A stretch of 64,000 nt of DNA from Poronia punctata. Lineage: Eukaryota; Ascomycota; Sordariomycetes; Xylariales; Xylariaceae. Position 1 is the first letter of the stretch. Each line of letters begins with the position of its first letter. The stretch covers positions 62,001 to 126,000 of the forward strand of contig MU401534.1 in the NCBI GenBank assembly GCA_022579005.1, given 5' to 3'. Under the pieces are notes generated by a model. That model was not told the origin of the DNA. It did no database searches and saw only the letters and a program-made list of their open reading frames with translations. Shown in pieces: positions 23,080 to 35,753 of the stretch. The translations under genes were made by a program, and so were the position numbers.

Positions 23080-24385
23080 TTTGTCTCGTTGTCTCGTATT
23101 GTCTTGTCTTGACTTGTCTTGTCGTTTGTTTGTTTGTTTATTTGTTTGTTTGGGGCGGGATGAGAATAAAAAATGTGTCGAAGTGTGTGGCGACGTGGAA
23201 GAAATCCGGTGACTGCGACGACCGGGGGGGATTTGTCGCGTTATTCTGTTTGTCGGGTCGGGCTAATCAAGTTAGCTGTTACCGGTTACTTGGATGCCTT
23301 GTTGATTATAAAGTGGTTATATGTTGTTGTCGAGGTGATTGGGGGTACAAGAGCTTCCAATGGACGCGGAATTCTTGTGATGGTTCTCGTTTCGATGTTT
23401 TGCTGGATACAAAATGTAATCAACGATCAAACAGAATATTGAAGAATGCCAAGTCTAAAGATGAATGAACGCCTTGCCTTGGTTGGTAATACGTGGGGCA
23501 AAGTATTGTAGCTCAAAAGGATTAACTGGCCCCATATTTCGTGGTTCATACTTGTACGCACTAGTACATCTTTGGTATTGGTGGAGATACCGTACCTACA
23601 CGTACTCGAACAGCTCGTAATGTGGGAATTGCTGCATATCCGCACCTAACGGTCTCTGTGTTATAACGACTCTCATAGGGGTAAAATACGTGTACAAGCT
23701 GCATACAAATCTCAATGAGTGGGTCATTTGTCCCGTTTTCTCGGTCTCGTAAGTCAACCTTGAGAGAGTCATGGAAGTAAGGAAGGTCTACTCATACATT
23801 ATTCAGAGGAGTCACTTGGGGCTACTTGGGAGAAGCTACCCTTGAATTGCGATGTGAGTTCGGATAATGGACCCTTCCCGGCACTAGATCTAACCTAGGA
23901 CATGATTGGCCACATTTGCGACAAATCGACGTCTGGGAACAATGTGCAAACGTTTAACACTACCTTAAACCTTCTGCCGTATTAGTCCGAGGGCTTCAAG
24001 GGATTGTTCGGCTTTTTGACTCGTAGGGTAAGTGTTCTGTAATTCTCTTCCGGCGCCGGGTGTCTTGGAAAGGGCGTATGTAGGGCGTATTACATCTGAA
24101 TTTGGGTTGAGTCATATAGTTAAACAGGGGTAAGCCACGCCGTCCGCTACACTGGATCCTTGGCCGGTCCGGTGTTTTAGTGTGCGGCTAGGTAGGTAGG
24201 TAAGTAAGCTGTTGAGAATTTGATATCCCCTCCGTAGCTCTATATCAACCTCAGTTCTGGAACTGGCAAACCGTCCGCTCTTTCATACTCTCTTTTCATA
24301 GTCGTCTGAGCTTCCAATCTTACCACTTTCCTTCCCAACAGACCTCAAGTCACAGATCCCCTCACCCAACAAAAACCAGTCAACA
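23080..24385. other. Divergent intergenic region
   Basis: About 1.3 kb between two divergent genes and so likely to contain both promoters. A (TTTG)n-like low-complexity stretch (tttgtttgtttgtttatttg) lies near 23125-23150, in the leader of the U2AF gene. No gene is seen. Confidence 0.4.
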
Positions 24386-25000
24386 ATGTTGGAAGCCAAG
24401 GTCCCAGACGATGCCGCGCGGTCTGCGAACACCGTGACAGCTTCAAACTCAGAAGACAACATCTCAATAGTGGAGGCAACGCTCGAAGACGCAGAAGCCA
24501 TCTCCAGACTAGGCTCAGAGACCTTCTCCACCACGTTCGGGTTCTCGGTGAGCGCCGAAGACTTGGCCTCGTTCCTAGGCACCACTTACTCGGTCGACGC
24601 CACGCTAGAAATCCTAAGGGACCCGAAGATAAAAACTTTCACTGCGCGTATACCCTCAGATGCCCAAGGAGCAGCGGCGGATAAGTTGGTGGGCTTCGTG
24701 CAGCTCGTGCGAGGGTCGACGCAACCCTGCATACCCGGGAGCGCGGCGAAGCATGCCGAGCTTCGAAGACTGTATGTCGATGCCCACGCTCACGGCCAAG
24801 GCATCGGGACAAAACTCACGGCGGCGCTGGAGAAGGAGGCCCGCGCAGAGGGATTCGAGAAAATCTGGCTCACCGTGTGGGAGAAGCACCCCCGTGCGCA
24901 GAAGCTGTATCAGAGGCTGGGGTATAAGCGGGTTGGCGAAACGGGGTTTCGTACCGGCAATGAGGTGCAGACGGACTGGGTGCTCATGAAGACGCTGTGA
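24386..25000 (+). CDS. GNAT-family N-acetyltransferase
   Basis: Acetyl-CoA-dependent N-acetyltransferase of unknown substrate. A single exon of 204 residues. The acetyl-CoA binding signature (R/Q-x-x-G-x-G/A) is seen as HGQGIGTKL within the segment YVDAHAHGQGIGTKL, about residues 130-144. The following helix, the W-L-T-V-W-E-K strand and the LYQRLGYKRVGE segment are standard for GNAT motif B. The N-terminal 30 residues are not part of the fold. The start at 24386 has a good fungal context (caacaATG). It stands alone between non-coding stretches. Substrate cannot be judged: small-molecule or protein N-terminal acetylation are both possible. Confidence 0.88.
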   Translation: MLEAKVPDDAARSANTVTASNSEDNISIVEATLEDAEAISRLGSETFSTTFGFSVSAEDLASFLGTTYSVDATLEILRDPKIKTFTARIPSDAQGAAADKLVGFVQLVRGSTQPCIPGSAAKHAELRRLYVDAHAHGQGIGTKLTAALEKEARAEGFEKIWLTVWEKHPRAQKLYQRLGYKRVGETGFRTGNEVQTDWVLMKTL

Positions 25001-28000
25001 TGGGTTTGAAAAGGGGCACCGGATTTTGTTTCTTTCCGTTCTTTACCTAACACACAACTACGTTCATGGGGATACGGAAAGGGGAATATCACCGGGCGGT
25101 TGTCTGACGCGCTAGGGCGATCAAGCCAGCGGTATACATATTGGACGGGGTTGCTTTTACTTAGACCGAACATATTAGAACCGGAGGATTTTGTTATTTT
25201 GTTTATTCCAAGCAAAAGCGAACAGTAGCAGGGGACTATCATTTAGAACGTGGCAGATTCCTGTTAAAGTATGTATCATATCTTCACTACAGCAGGTACA
25301 TACAGGCAGGATTGCAAGATAAGAGATCTCTCTCATAGGGCTTCAAACAACACCGATTTCATCCCTGGGGCTTAGATGACGCGTAATAGAGATTACTGAT
25401 AAAAAGTCTCTTATTATACTGTATAAATACAACAGAAGAAAACGACCGCTGTGGCGTCCGCGGGCTGTTGTCATAACGACGTACGGCCTTGCTACATGGC
25501 TTTGGAATCACTTGAACAATTTTACGAAGAATGCTCAAACCAGATTAGCTTGAGGCAAGGAATACCAATCACTGGTTGAGAAGATGAGAGTTGTGGTAGG
25601 TCTTGTACCAGCAACTCGCTCACGGGGGTGAGCTGTGAGCTGAGCTGAGCTGAGCTGAGCACGCCCCCAAGATACATGCACATAATAAGCCCTACGCGAC
25701 TAACCTGGTAGGTTAGGATGTAGACCTTATCTACTGTAAAGTATCGAGTTACGACCTCCGGCAGGGCGTACTGTCCCTCGGCTTTGAAAAGAATTCGTCT
25801 CGAAGAGATAGGTAGACCACCGCAGGATCTGGGACAGGTTTATCGAGTTGTCAAAAATCCCACGCACGTTTGTAAACATGACAGCCACCTAGGTACTTGT
25901 ATGTATTGTTCAGCAATACGGTACCTACTCCATAACCTTGGCCCACGACGAGAGCCTTTCTCCGGAGGCTCGGCAACTGCTAATTGTAGCTGTTAGTTAG
26001 CCGCTAACCTAAGATTCTCGGTCGTGGAGTCCGTCTCCTGTATGATTTACTTGACTTCCCAGCAAAGTTCTTTGATCGGGGCTAGTAGTGAAGAGTGCAA
26101 TTGGGAGTGTCTTTACGAGTACGTGGAGATGGTCCGTGTTGATGTCTTTGCTTATCCCCATCTTGAAGTCTATAAGTCGTGCAAGGTTTATTCCTGTACG
26201 TGGGAGAAGTATGGAAAATGTCCGACTCGGCAACTAAGTAATGTAGGTTAGGCACAATATCATAAATTGTACCAGATTTTGCCTGTTTCAGTTCTGTTGC
26301 GCATCACATTGGAGGCACACCAATTACCGCTGCCATCGTCAACCGCTGCCGCGTCTTTGGAGCGCTGTGGTTTTCGGACCATCATCTTTTGGTAACATCA
26401 TATTTTCTGGACGTCTAAGTCAATCCGTCAACATCTTGTTCTGCCGCTTTGACGCTTTTCTTGCTTGCCCAACATAGTGCGCAAACAGCAGTGCAAAAGT
26501 TGAGCCTAATTATCCCGCATCGCGTTGATAACTCTTTCGGCCATGGCCCATGGCATCCAAGGCCCCGGTGTGATTCTTCCAATTTGTAATCGACACCTTT
26601 CCTCCATTCAATGGGCGGCTTCGACTTGTACAAGCTATTCCAATGCGGTCTTCACTTTGGCATAACTGACACCGGCTGCCTGTGATACCTTATCCTGAAT
26701 TTTATCCCTCATCCGTTTGAATTTGATATCTCGTTCTTAAAATAGGCTTTCTGTTAACAAATGTCTAGCCAAGTGGTCAGTAATCCATGCTGTGAGGATA
26801 AAGCGAGGAAAAACCAGCAAAGCTCGACCATGTTTAGTCTTAAAGGGAACCAGGGCACAATAGAAGATGTTCCATTAAATACTCCGCGCGTCAGTTCACG
26901 GCTATACCTCTTTATATCCCCCCCTACCGAATAGTCAAACGTTGATCTCCAGTGACAAGGTGTAGGTATGGTTTATTATAATAGAAAGTGGGAAAGATTA
27001 TCGATAACCTTGTGGAACGGTTTGGAAAATTTCTAGATCTGCAATTCAGCTTCGCTTGCTTGCCCCAGCAATCTTTTGATTTCCTCGTCTCGAACGTAGG
27101 ACGGTCTTTGTGTCTATGTACCCTAGATGGCGTGATGGGGCGGCAGCAAGATGCTGGAACTTGTCCATCTGGGCTTTAACCTCCCCAATCGCCCGAAAAG
27201 TACCACCCTAATTGTCTTGGAAGTATGCCAGCTGTCCTGGAGTAAGTGTTTGTGTGTGTTGTAATATGTTTTCTCTTCACCCCTGTTGTCTTCTGGGGTC
27301 TTTATACAGGCAAACAATCACTAGACCAGGCGCGGGTAAAGCAGATAGACAGTTTCAGAGGATAGGTGAGTGTGTTCGCACGTGTAATGGCAGACAAGAA
27401 CCATGCCACCCTCGAAATACCTTCAACATGTACGTTAACTAGAGATGCCTAACACCATATCGACAACGCCGATGGTGGTATAAATCGTGACTCTTCACTC
27501 TGAACCACAACCAACAAGGACCATCATTTCCTTGGCAAGAAATCCTCTTCATCAAAACTCCGTGGAATCAAGACAGGTTTGTGGTCGAGTTTGAATCCGT
27601 GATGATGGACAGCAGCAGAAATACCGGTACCTAGTAAACTTGAACTGGGCCAAATCTACGTCATCAAGGTCTCCGTCGCTAAGACAAAAGATACGTACGT
27701 ACGTATGTACGCGTAGGAATGTTGAAATTTTGTTAGCTAAATGATCCTTTAATGGTTGCGAGGTTGGGGGCGTTATTATTAAGTAAAACGGATGACGGCA
27801 CGTGGTGATACGGGGTAGTGTGCTATTATTACATGTTTCTATAATTAGACGACCCTATCAAGAAACTTAATTGGTGCATCAACGAAGAGATCGTAGTGAA
27901 TTAGGTAATTAGGTGAGCTTGGCAACACGGACATATTTGTAGAGGTCCTTTTTGTGTTCTGACACCTTGGCCCCCATAGTGGAGAGGAGGAGGAGGAATT

Positions 28001-29047
28001 GCCTGCGAGTATACCTGCTGATCCTTGTTTGAGCTGAATAACAACCAACATACCATCGAGCAGTTGACTTTATGAAATAGAATGCAATTATTCTAGCTTT
28101 GTAAGCTGAGTACATAGTTAGTTATATCAATTCCGAACCGGGAATCTAGGATATTACAAAGTGGTGGTATGTTCAAATGTACGAGTAGAACGTAGGCAAG
28201 TATCTCCTTTTTAATCTGGCAACCTCGGACCCACCAAAGTTAAATTTACCCGCAGACGTCTATGCACTAGGTACCTAAGTACTTACCTACCTACATAGTC
28301 TACAGACTACACGTACACTGGCAGCTGGCAGCTGGCAAAAGTTAAAAAGGGGTCTCGGCCTATTCTGCGGTGATTTTAAGAGCCTTTTAGTTATTAGATC
28401 TACCGTGTAGTAACCATGTGGAAAATAGAGCCGCACTAAGGATTCTGTTGTCGTTCGACCAAAGTGGCGTTGAGACGTCATTAAATCAAACTTAATGCCG
28501 GTTATGTAAGTTAGCTTCGCGCTAGTTAAACCCAAGACGGCAACTGCCAAGTAGGTAGCTCGACACGGCTGTTCTAGAGATGCTTGTACCTGGTTCGAAT
28601 GCTTCAATTAGGTAATGCTTTACAAGATCGCTTAAACGTAACAAGTGTTAGTCTACAGCTTTGGTGTAAGAGATGCGATCATCATCGACCATCTGAGGCT
28701 TAAGGGATCATCAGCTGGGCTAACTCATGTACGACTACGACTGTAAAGATTTCCTTCCACAAGATGAGATCGTCGGTTCGGATGTTAAGCGAGCACATGG
28801 TCGTCGTGTCGAAAAGGGGTTGGGATTTACAAGAGTTTATAGATAAAATCAAAATATAAAAGCAGATCAAATTCCCCGGAGAGAAGCTGATGTTTGTTCC
28901 CATCATCACATCACAACCGCAAGCAGAACAGAACAGAGAATCCCATCCCCTTCGATCTTTCCAGATCGGTTTATCATCTCATCCCTGACGAGAAAAAAAT
29001 CCCAAAATCCCATACCTTTTATCTAACCTAGATACAACCAAAGCACC
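25001..29047. other. Long non-coding stretch, boundary of the accessory region
   Basis: About 4 kb without a convincing gene. A short GAGCT/GCTGA tandem lies at about 25630-25660. Only frames below 110 codons without homology-like content are present. It separates the housekeeping block from the accessory RiPP-like block. Confidence 0.45.
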
Positions 29048-29833
29048 ATGCATTCCTCTATCAAAGCATTGGCCCTCCTCCTTGCCAGCCGGGCAATGGC
29101 CATTCCCGCGCCGCAAGCTGGCTCTCCCGTCTGCACGCAAGATACACAATACCAGAACATCGAGGAATCCGAGCCGTACGACGATGCTACCCAGATCGCC
29201 AGCGGCTACCGCTGCACATCCAATAACGCCGAAGGGTGCACAATTGCCGAGTCGGCCACACATACAGTGTAAGATATATGCCCTTTCTTCACTCCCCTTC
29301 CCTTCACTTTTTTGGTATATCTTTACTGACAGAATATAAAAATAGTACGGTTAGCACGAGTGTAAACGGTGGTGCTGGTGGCAATCTGGACTTGAGCAAG
29401 ATCCTCACCCTCGGCTTGGATGCCGGCTTCTCTTACACGTAAGTTTTTGTTCCCTGATTTTACATACCAAAAAAACCCAAAAAAAAACATATCCAACTAA
29501 CAGGAAAACAGTTGGGCTACCTCTGACGCCGAAGGCACTTCTGCTTCCGTGACCTGTCCCAAGGGCGGCATCACCTGCGGCATCCAGGTGATTCCCAAGG
29601 TGATCAAGACGACGGGCCAGACGCGCACAATCATCACCGGCTTCAACTGCCCGGATAACGACGGCGAATGGAGCGACTTCGAGGTCGTCGCCCCCTACGA
29701 GGTCGGCAATGGCGGCTCCGAAGATCTCAGGGCCGTCATGGACTTTAGCGCCTGCTTGGCCGAGTGCGATGGCGACGACGTCGATGCTTGCAAGAAGGCT
29801 GCCGAGGAGGCTAACCTGCCCGATTGCCCTTAA
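29048..29833 (+). CDS. Secreted cysteine-containing protein of unknown function
   Basis: Three exons join in frame: 29048-29268, 29346-29438 and 29512-29833, giving 211 residues. The first ~18 residues are a signal peptide (hydrophobic ALALLLA core, probable cut after A-M-A). About ten Cys follow, several in spaced pairs, for example TCPKGGITCG and ACLAEC. There is no transmembrane segment after the signal. A nearer AG at 29502-29503 would break the frame of exon 3, so the acceptor at 29511 was used. Around residues 39-55 a DATQIASGYRC segment resembles the repeat of the small precursor at 39093 (DGTQIAEGWKR). Function is unknown; an effector-like or cell-wall role is possible. It sits at the edge of the cluster described in the summary, which may or may not mean co-function. 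Confidence 0.82.
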
Positions 29834-30370
29834 ACTAAGGATCTAGATCTAGATCAAATTTGGTTGGGATTTTCGTCTAAAACTTTAGGGGGGTGTATTT
29901 TCTTCTTTTGCCGATAATCTTTGCTTGGTTATCTTTGGGGGTTCTGTCTGTATAAACCATAGCCGGGTAGTTTTTTATTGTATATTTTATTCCACTTCAT
30001 CGAGGTCGACACTGCACTTGAATCTTGAAGACAAGTAAATTCCTGATCATGTAGGGGTACTAATCTTCCCGGCATGGTTTCTATATCGTTGTCCTATCTG
30101 GTCAATATACCAATAGTTCCATATCTCCTGTACCGGCGGTGACGCTCGCTGACGCTTGGTCCAAGTGTAATGCATGTGACTCTGGTATTGAAGCAATAAG
30201 TCTCGCCTTTCACATACATTATTACGGCAACACAGCCATATTAAAGCAAAACGAAAATATCATTGTGGAGCCCCTGTGGCCCTAACCGTTCCTCGGTTCC
30301 TTAATACCCGGCTTACAAACAGAGGACGTCGCTATCCCCGGCATATATATCCATCGGGATTACTACTCTT
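29834..30370. other. Intergenic between convergent genes
   Basis: About 540 bases holding the 3' ends of two convergent genes. No gene, repeat or RNA is visible. Confidence 0.4.
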
Positions 30371-31375
30371 TCAAGGACGTCCGTCTTGTTCAAGAGCGCC
30401 TGGGGCACGTACAAAGCCTGAGACATTAAGACTATGGACGCTGTGCTCCTCGGCCCAGTCGAGTATTTTTGAGTACGGTCGACACTTGTGAATTCTGCTC
30501 ATATAGCAAGTGTTAGAAAGTACAAGTGAAGTTAAGCAATGGGAGTACAGTACATACACGTTGAAGTCTGGGAATATTTGTTTGAAGCCTTTTGCCCAAA
30601 CATATGTCACCATACCGAGATCTGGTTCGCACATAAGCTAGGGAAATGTCAGTGATTTTACGTAGAATAAGTCGCCCAGACCTGCCCGCTTTACCTTTTG
30701 TCGCAGCATATCTATACAGTGGTCTGCAACTTTAGTCAGCGCAGCGTCTTCAACTGGCTTTGAGGGGGGGGCTAAGTTAGTCTAACCCAGATGAAATCTC
30801 AGCGTCTTAGGATCGTCCCTCCACTCCTTCTTCTTTGGCAGATAGTGATCCATATACGATGCTTGACGCAACATGTTCAGACAGTGTAGTCCGTGGAACA
30901 CTTCGAGGGCACCCATGTACCCACCGCCCATCTCCTCGGTATATTCGGCAGCATACTCTGAAGCGTTGATTCTGTCTACATCACTCCTGGACAATCGCAT
31001 CAGGCCTCCTTTGGCAAAAGTGATCTTCTCCCACCTCTCATCCATCTCATCACTTGGCAGCGCACTGAATTCGTGGGGGGCTCTCAGCGTCCCATCGAAG
31101 CGCTGCATCTCAAAGTCGTCGTCGTTGAAGATCTCGAGCGCTGGAGACCAGGTGCTCATCTTTTGCGTGCACTTGTTCTTGGGTCGAACAAATGCAACGG
31201 TACTAAAAGCAAGGAGACTAAAGAGGATACCGATGAAAATTCCAACAAGGACACATGGCCAGTTCAGGGCTTTGTCTTCTCGTACAGTGGGCTCCGGAAT
31301 GCAATTATCCAGGGGCAATAGTTTCTCATCGTCAGAATGTTCGCCCAGACATTCGTAGTTGGGCGGGCTCTTCAT
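30371..31375 (-). CDS. UstYa/DUF3328-family oxidase, copy 1
   Basis: Members of this family are membrane-anchored oxidases that crosslink or cyclise fungal RiPP peptides (UstYa/Yb in ustiloxin). Four exons on the minus strand: 31375-30787, 30723-30695, 30637-30558 and 30494-30371, giving 273 residues. One transmembrane helix lies at about residues 40-62, placing the rest in the lumen. The two diagnostic motifs are present: HGLHC at residues 161-165 and HLDHC at 195-199. The second is created only when the intron 30786-30724 is spliced, which supports this model; a much nearer acceptor at 30754 would give a 33-nt intron and lose the motif. The C-terminal KCRPYSKILDWAEEH stretch matches the family. 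The start at 31375 is preferred over an in-frame ATG at 31426 because the extra residues look untranslated. It is divergent from the P450. Confidence 0.88.
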
Positions 31376-32888
31376 AACTCCTTGCGTTTGTGTGTTGTAG
31401 AGTAAGTAGATGGTGCAAATCCACAAGAATCAAAACCAGAGAGCTATGGTAAGTGCTGCAGTGTTACTGGCCCTGTCTGATAGGCAGGGTTATATAAAAG
31501 GTACATGTCTAAGTACCCGCAAAGTTGCCATTTATAGCAACGCGGGGGGCGAGTATGGATCTCTGGGATGGTAAGGAGCATATGTCATTTCTTGTAATAC
31601 GATACTGATGGTACTACTCCCTCTAGTCCGGGGCGATTTCATGCCTCATTGGTAATAAAAGATGATATTATCACAGCTACCCCTTAAGTATGATATGAGA
31701 CTAGAGGACAAGACTGCGCGCACGAGATGGCCGTGGGAAACATTTACTATGCCATATGAGTCCACGCAAGTTCTTTTTACTCGGCGTTGATATGGGACGA
31801 GAGGGTCTTCCTTATAGAGAAGACCCCAGCGATTTATATTAGCTCTAGCCAGTTATTCATCTTTTCCTTGATAGTGTATTCATTAAAACCGTTCAATGTA
31901 TATAACAGTTATTGCTGCTGTTAACCTACTCGTAGTTAGTTCTTCAACCCGTATCTAAACGCAGCTTACCGCAACACGGACAAACCTTACTATGAGAACC
32001 AATGTGATGTAATCACCCCTTTGGTCCATATAAGGCTCTGTTCTAGGTCTCTCTGCATTTATGACTCCTTGCTATTCTTAACCGCGGCTACGGAGGACAC
32101 AACAGGATCTATGCGTTTACAAGGCCCAAACCATTGCCTTTTGACATAAAAGTGGGGTATATGTATTGTGACAAATCGCAGTGCCTAGGTAGTAGGTACC
32201 TTATTTTTGTGATAAGAGCCCGCGTTGGAGAAATAACACGCCAATGGCACGTGGGAATGCTGAGCTAGACGCCGGAGCCTTTACAGGTTGCGGAAGACGC
32301 GGCCCATTGCTCGGATACTGTCATACTGACATCTGACATGCATTGTTGTATGACATTTACAAGCGGCTGGGAATAAAGGAATATGCAGAGGTAGTGGTGT
32401 GTACGTTGGTCGCAACCAACATGTTACCATGCCCCATCCCGGGTACTATCTCAGGCCTTGTATTGTACCTATTGGTCAGACGCAGGAGGTCGGTTATCCA
32501 GACAGTGCGGTACGGTGTAATATGGACGGTGGATTCTCGTCCAGGGGGGTGGGTGTACCTTTTTTAGCTGTTGGTCTGTTGCCTTGCATTTCTTATTTAC
32601 GTCCAACACAGAGTTAAGTACTCATACTTATTTTGCTATTTACCAAGTATGGCAAGTTAATATGTCTTATATACATATAAATTGAGGTAGGTACACTCCA
32701 TGTCAAGTTTCCATAGTTCCCTGCCAAAGGCAGCCAACGCAAATGCATCCCTGCACCTGCCCTGCCCTCGCCCTCGCCTCCTAACCTTGGACTTTTATCG
32801 TCAACATTCTATTCCGCATCTCCTTACCCTCTCTCGTCTTCTTCTCTCCCGTCCCATTTTGTATGGCCTTGGAACTAACTTGCTACCT
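31376..32888. other. Divergent promoter region of UstYa copy 1 and the P450
   Basis: About 1.5 kb between divergent genes, likely holding both promoters. No gene is seen. The frame upstream of the P450 ATG (from 32700) stays open but looks like low-complexity leader. Confidence 0.4.
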
Positions 32889-34600
32889 ATGGCTATCCTT
32901 CAAATCTTTCTAACCACAGTGCTTTTGGCCGCCCTGCTGACGATCGGAGGTGCCATACGCCGTTTGTTCCTTCACCCCTTGGCTCATATTCCTGGCCCAA
33001 GACTCGCCGCTCTCACCTGGTGGTATGAATTCTATTTCGACGTCATTCAACCTGGTAAATATGTCTTTAAAATCCAGCAGCTGCACAAACAATACGGTAA
33101 GGCCAATACGTGCGCAAGTGTAAGTCTACAGCGCAGCATCACTGATCTACCTACCTCGCAGGACCAATCATCCGTGTCACCCCGGACGAGATTCACATCT
33201 CTGATGTTGGATTTCTCGACACAATCTATGCCCCTTCTTCGTCCCCGAGAGACAAGTATGAGTACCAACTGAGAACTCTGCGGGTTCCCGGTGGAGTTGG
33301 CACTACTGCCAGTCTTGACGCCCATCGCAGACGACGTGAAGCTCTGGCTCCATTCTTCAGCAAACGCAATGTGACCCTCCTTGAGCCGACGATTACGGAG
33401 AAAGTTCAACAGCTTTGTCAATTGCTGTCGAAACATGCCTCCGAACAGACGCCAGTTAATCTTTCGGATGTCTTCTTCGCCTTCTCCAATGAGTAAGATC
33501 TCTTAACATTCGGGACAAAGAATGACCCTCCTAACAGAGGCTAGTGTTGTCAATAACTTCTTGTTCTCTCAGAGAACAGACGCCCTTTCGGATGAACAGA
33601 AAGCGGCCACATTACGCCATAACAGCTACGAGCTCATGATGGGAATTCATTTCAACAAGCACTTCCCCTTCATCCCCGACTTCCTAGAATCCCTCCCGGA
33701 ATTCATCAGCAAGCCTATTATGCCACCTGGATTGCTTGATATGCTAGACCTATTTGACGTATGCGTTGCCCTGAGAACTATTGGCATCGTGTTCTAATGC
33801 TAAAGACGCAGCGAGTCCGAGCCGAACTGGTAGGCATCATCAAAGCCAAAGCTTCTGGGGCCGGTAGCGACTCGTCGAGTGCAAAATCTGTATATCATAC
33901 TGTGCTCGACAATCCTACTTTGCCCGCACCAGAGAAGGCTTTACTCCGGCTTGAGCAAGAAGGTGCACTCCTGGTTCTCGCAGGAACCGAATCACCAGCC
34001 AAGTCCCTCAACCTGATATTCTACCATCTGCTGGCCAATAGACAGATCATGAGCAAGCTACGACAAGAACTCAGCACCGTCGCACAACCAGCGTCGTGGA
34101 CCCAACTTGAGCGACTGCCATATCTCACCGCGGTCATCGAGGAAGGTCACCGTCTCTCCTTTGGTGTCACGGCCAGAACGGCACGTATCGCTCGGGAAAC
34201 ACTTATATACAGCCCTACATCTCATGCGGCTTACTCTTCGAACATTGGAAAGTCGTACAAGATTCCCGCCGGTACTCCCATGAGCACAACGACCTTGAGC
34301 GCCCATACCGCGCCGAGTGTTTTCCCCCGCCCATTCGTCTTCGACCCGGAACGCTGGCTCGGTGACGAGGGCCGCAAGCTCCAGAAATACCACATGTCAT
34401 TTGGTAAAGGCAGCAGAAAGTGCCTTGGCATCGAGCTGGCCCGTGCCGAGATGTATCTGGTGACTGCAGCCCTGGTTCAGGGTTTTGACATGAATTTGCG
34501 GAAGACTGAGGCGAGCGATGTGGCATTTGCCCATGATTATCATGTTTCAATGCCGAGCAGTCGGTTCAAGGGGTTGGAGGCTACGGTGACTGCCCTGTGA
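32889..34600 (+). CDS. Cytochrome P450 monooxygenase (trichodiene-oxygenase-like)
   Basis: Membrane-anchored haem monooxygenase of secondary metabolism. Four exons join in frame: 32889-33096, 33162-33492, 33545-33758 and 33812-34600, giving 513 residues, a normal P450 length. An N-terminal hydrophobic anchor is followed by the [14 protein letters not shown] hinge. Further motifs are the I-helix AGTES near residue 308, the ExxR motif EGHR at residues 362-365 and the haem-binding loop [10 protein letters not shown] with Cys455. All key residues are intact. The acceptor at 33544 was preferred over one at 33539 because the latter reads into a stop. The sequence resembles proteins commonly annotated as trichodiene oxygenase (Tri4-like), but no terpene cyclase is in the window, so this name reflects similarity only. 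Its position among three UstYa genes suggests work on a RiPP. Confidence 0.92.
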
Positions 34601-35753
34601 GGAAGTGAAACATGGTTTCAATGGCTAAAGTATTAATCATTAAGCAAAGAAGTGCAACTTTAGATATCATTACCTTGCATAGTTTGCAGGTAATGAAAAC
34701 GATGCTTTGAGGGTCTAAATTGTATAGAAACTTCCAAGTTGTATACCTAGCCTCTAGGTGACTATATCTGTGCTTTTAAGAGCAGCTCTATATGCTTACT
34801 TTTAAACTATAAAAAAGGCTTAAAACTATTTTATAACATAAATTAAAGCTAACTCTATTTATCCTTACCTATTAAGCATTAGTCTACCTACTTGATTAAA
34901 GGTTTGCAATAACACTATGATAACCAAAATGTACACGTAGTGCTTAAGAGAAAATGCCAAGATCTTATGTACGTCTCCCCAAATCTAGGTGGTGTGTGCG
35001 GGAACGTGACACACATACTGTACCAGGGCCCAGGGGCTGGTTGGGGCTAACTTGGCCTGAGACTGACACCGTACCTCCCTCCACATCAGGAGGCTGTAGG
35101 ACATCAGCGCGGTAGGACGTGGATGTGGCACTCTGTCAAGCTTTAATATGCACTCGCCTTAGCCGATGCTGCGTCAAGGTTACTCTCAACCCCAATACAA
35201 GAGCGAAGGCCGCTTGTGCCTCAGACCTACATCTACTTCTGTCTTCCATGCCTTGATGCCATCCAAACAGTCACCTCACGTCGGCCGTTGGTCGTTGGTC
35301 CGACTCCCGAGGTCGTTGGTCGTTGGTCGTTGGTCGTTGGTCGTTGGTCGTTAAACCGACGCGCCAGTCCTGCCCACTGCACGCAGGCGGCAGCAGTACT
35401 ACCACCCACCAAGGATCCTCGTACCGGTCAACTACAAGAATTTCCGGTGGCCATACAGCCACAATATGAGGTGCCGACATGAGCGAAGCATCTATGCCCC
35501 TCTACTAATTGCCTTCTGGACTTGGGTGTATTTGAAAAAGCACCCCCGGATCCTACGCTTATCATTATACGAGTATGTTAATAAATTCTCGTGTGACTTT
35601 CTCCCAAGGTTCTAATGTTTTTCTGATTTTCTTCGTCAGGCACCCTGGAAAAGTAGAAAGGTCCTTCGTGCAGCAGTGTTTGAGTTGCAGGCTTCCTGAT
35701 GCTCGACAGGACTTCAGCAGCTGCTTCCCCGGTATCCAAACACCACCGTCAAC
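34601..35753. other. Intergenic with a heptamer tandem repeat
   Basis: About 1.15 kb. The first 300 bases after the P450 are AT-rich. No gene is seen. The heptamer array is listed separately. Confidence 0.4.
35311..35352. repeat. Tandem heptamer GGTCGTT, six units
   Basis: Six perfect head-to-tail copies of a seven-base unit, with a degenerate copy cluster just upstream (35281-35300). A heptamer cannot be read in one frame and the array lies outside any gene. It is a short minisatellite. Confidence 0.9.

Noticed and set aside
28585..28600. GGTTCGAATGC word as a tRNA B-box
   Set aside because: No cloverleaf or A-box could be built around it; I found no supportable tRNA in the window.
25001..29047. 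Possible RIP-mutated transposon in the 4-kb gap
   Set aside because: I see no terminal repeats, no decayed transposase frame and no strong AT shift by eye; a computed RIP index would be needed to claim it.
30754..30786. 33-nt intron in UstYa copy 1
   Set aside because: Too short for this genome's introns, and it gives an unusual insert instead of the HLDHC motif formed by the acceptor at 30724.
32700..32888. Extended N-terminus of the P450 from an ATG at 32700
   Set aside because: The added 63 residues are Leu/Pro/Arg-rich and precede the normal membrane anchor; the ATG at 32889 gives the usual P450 start.
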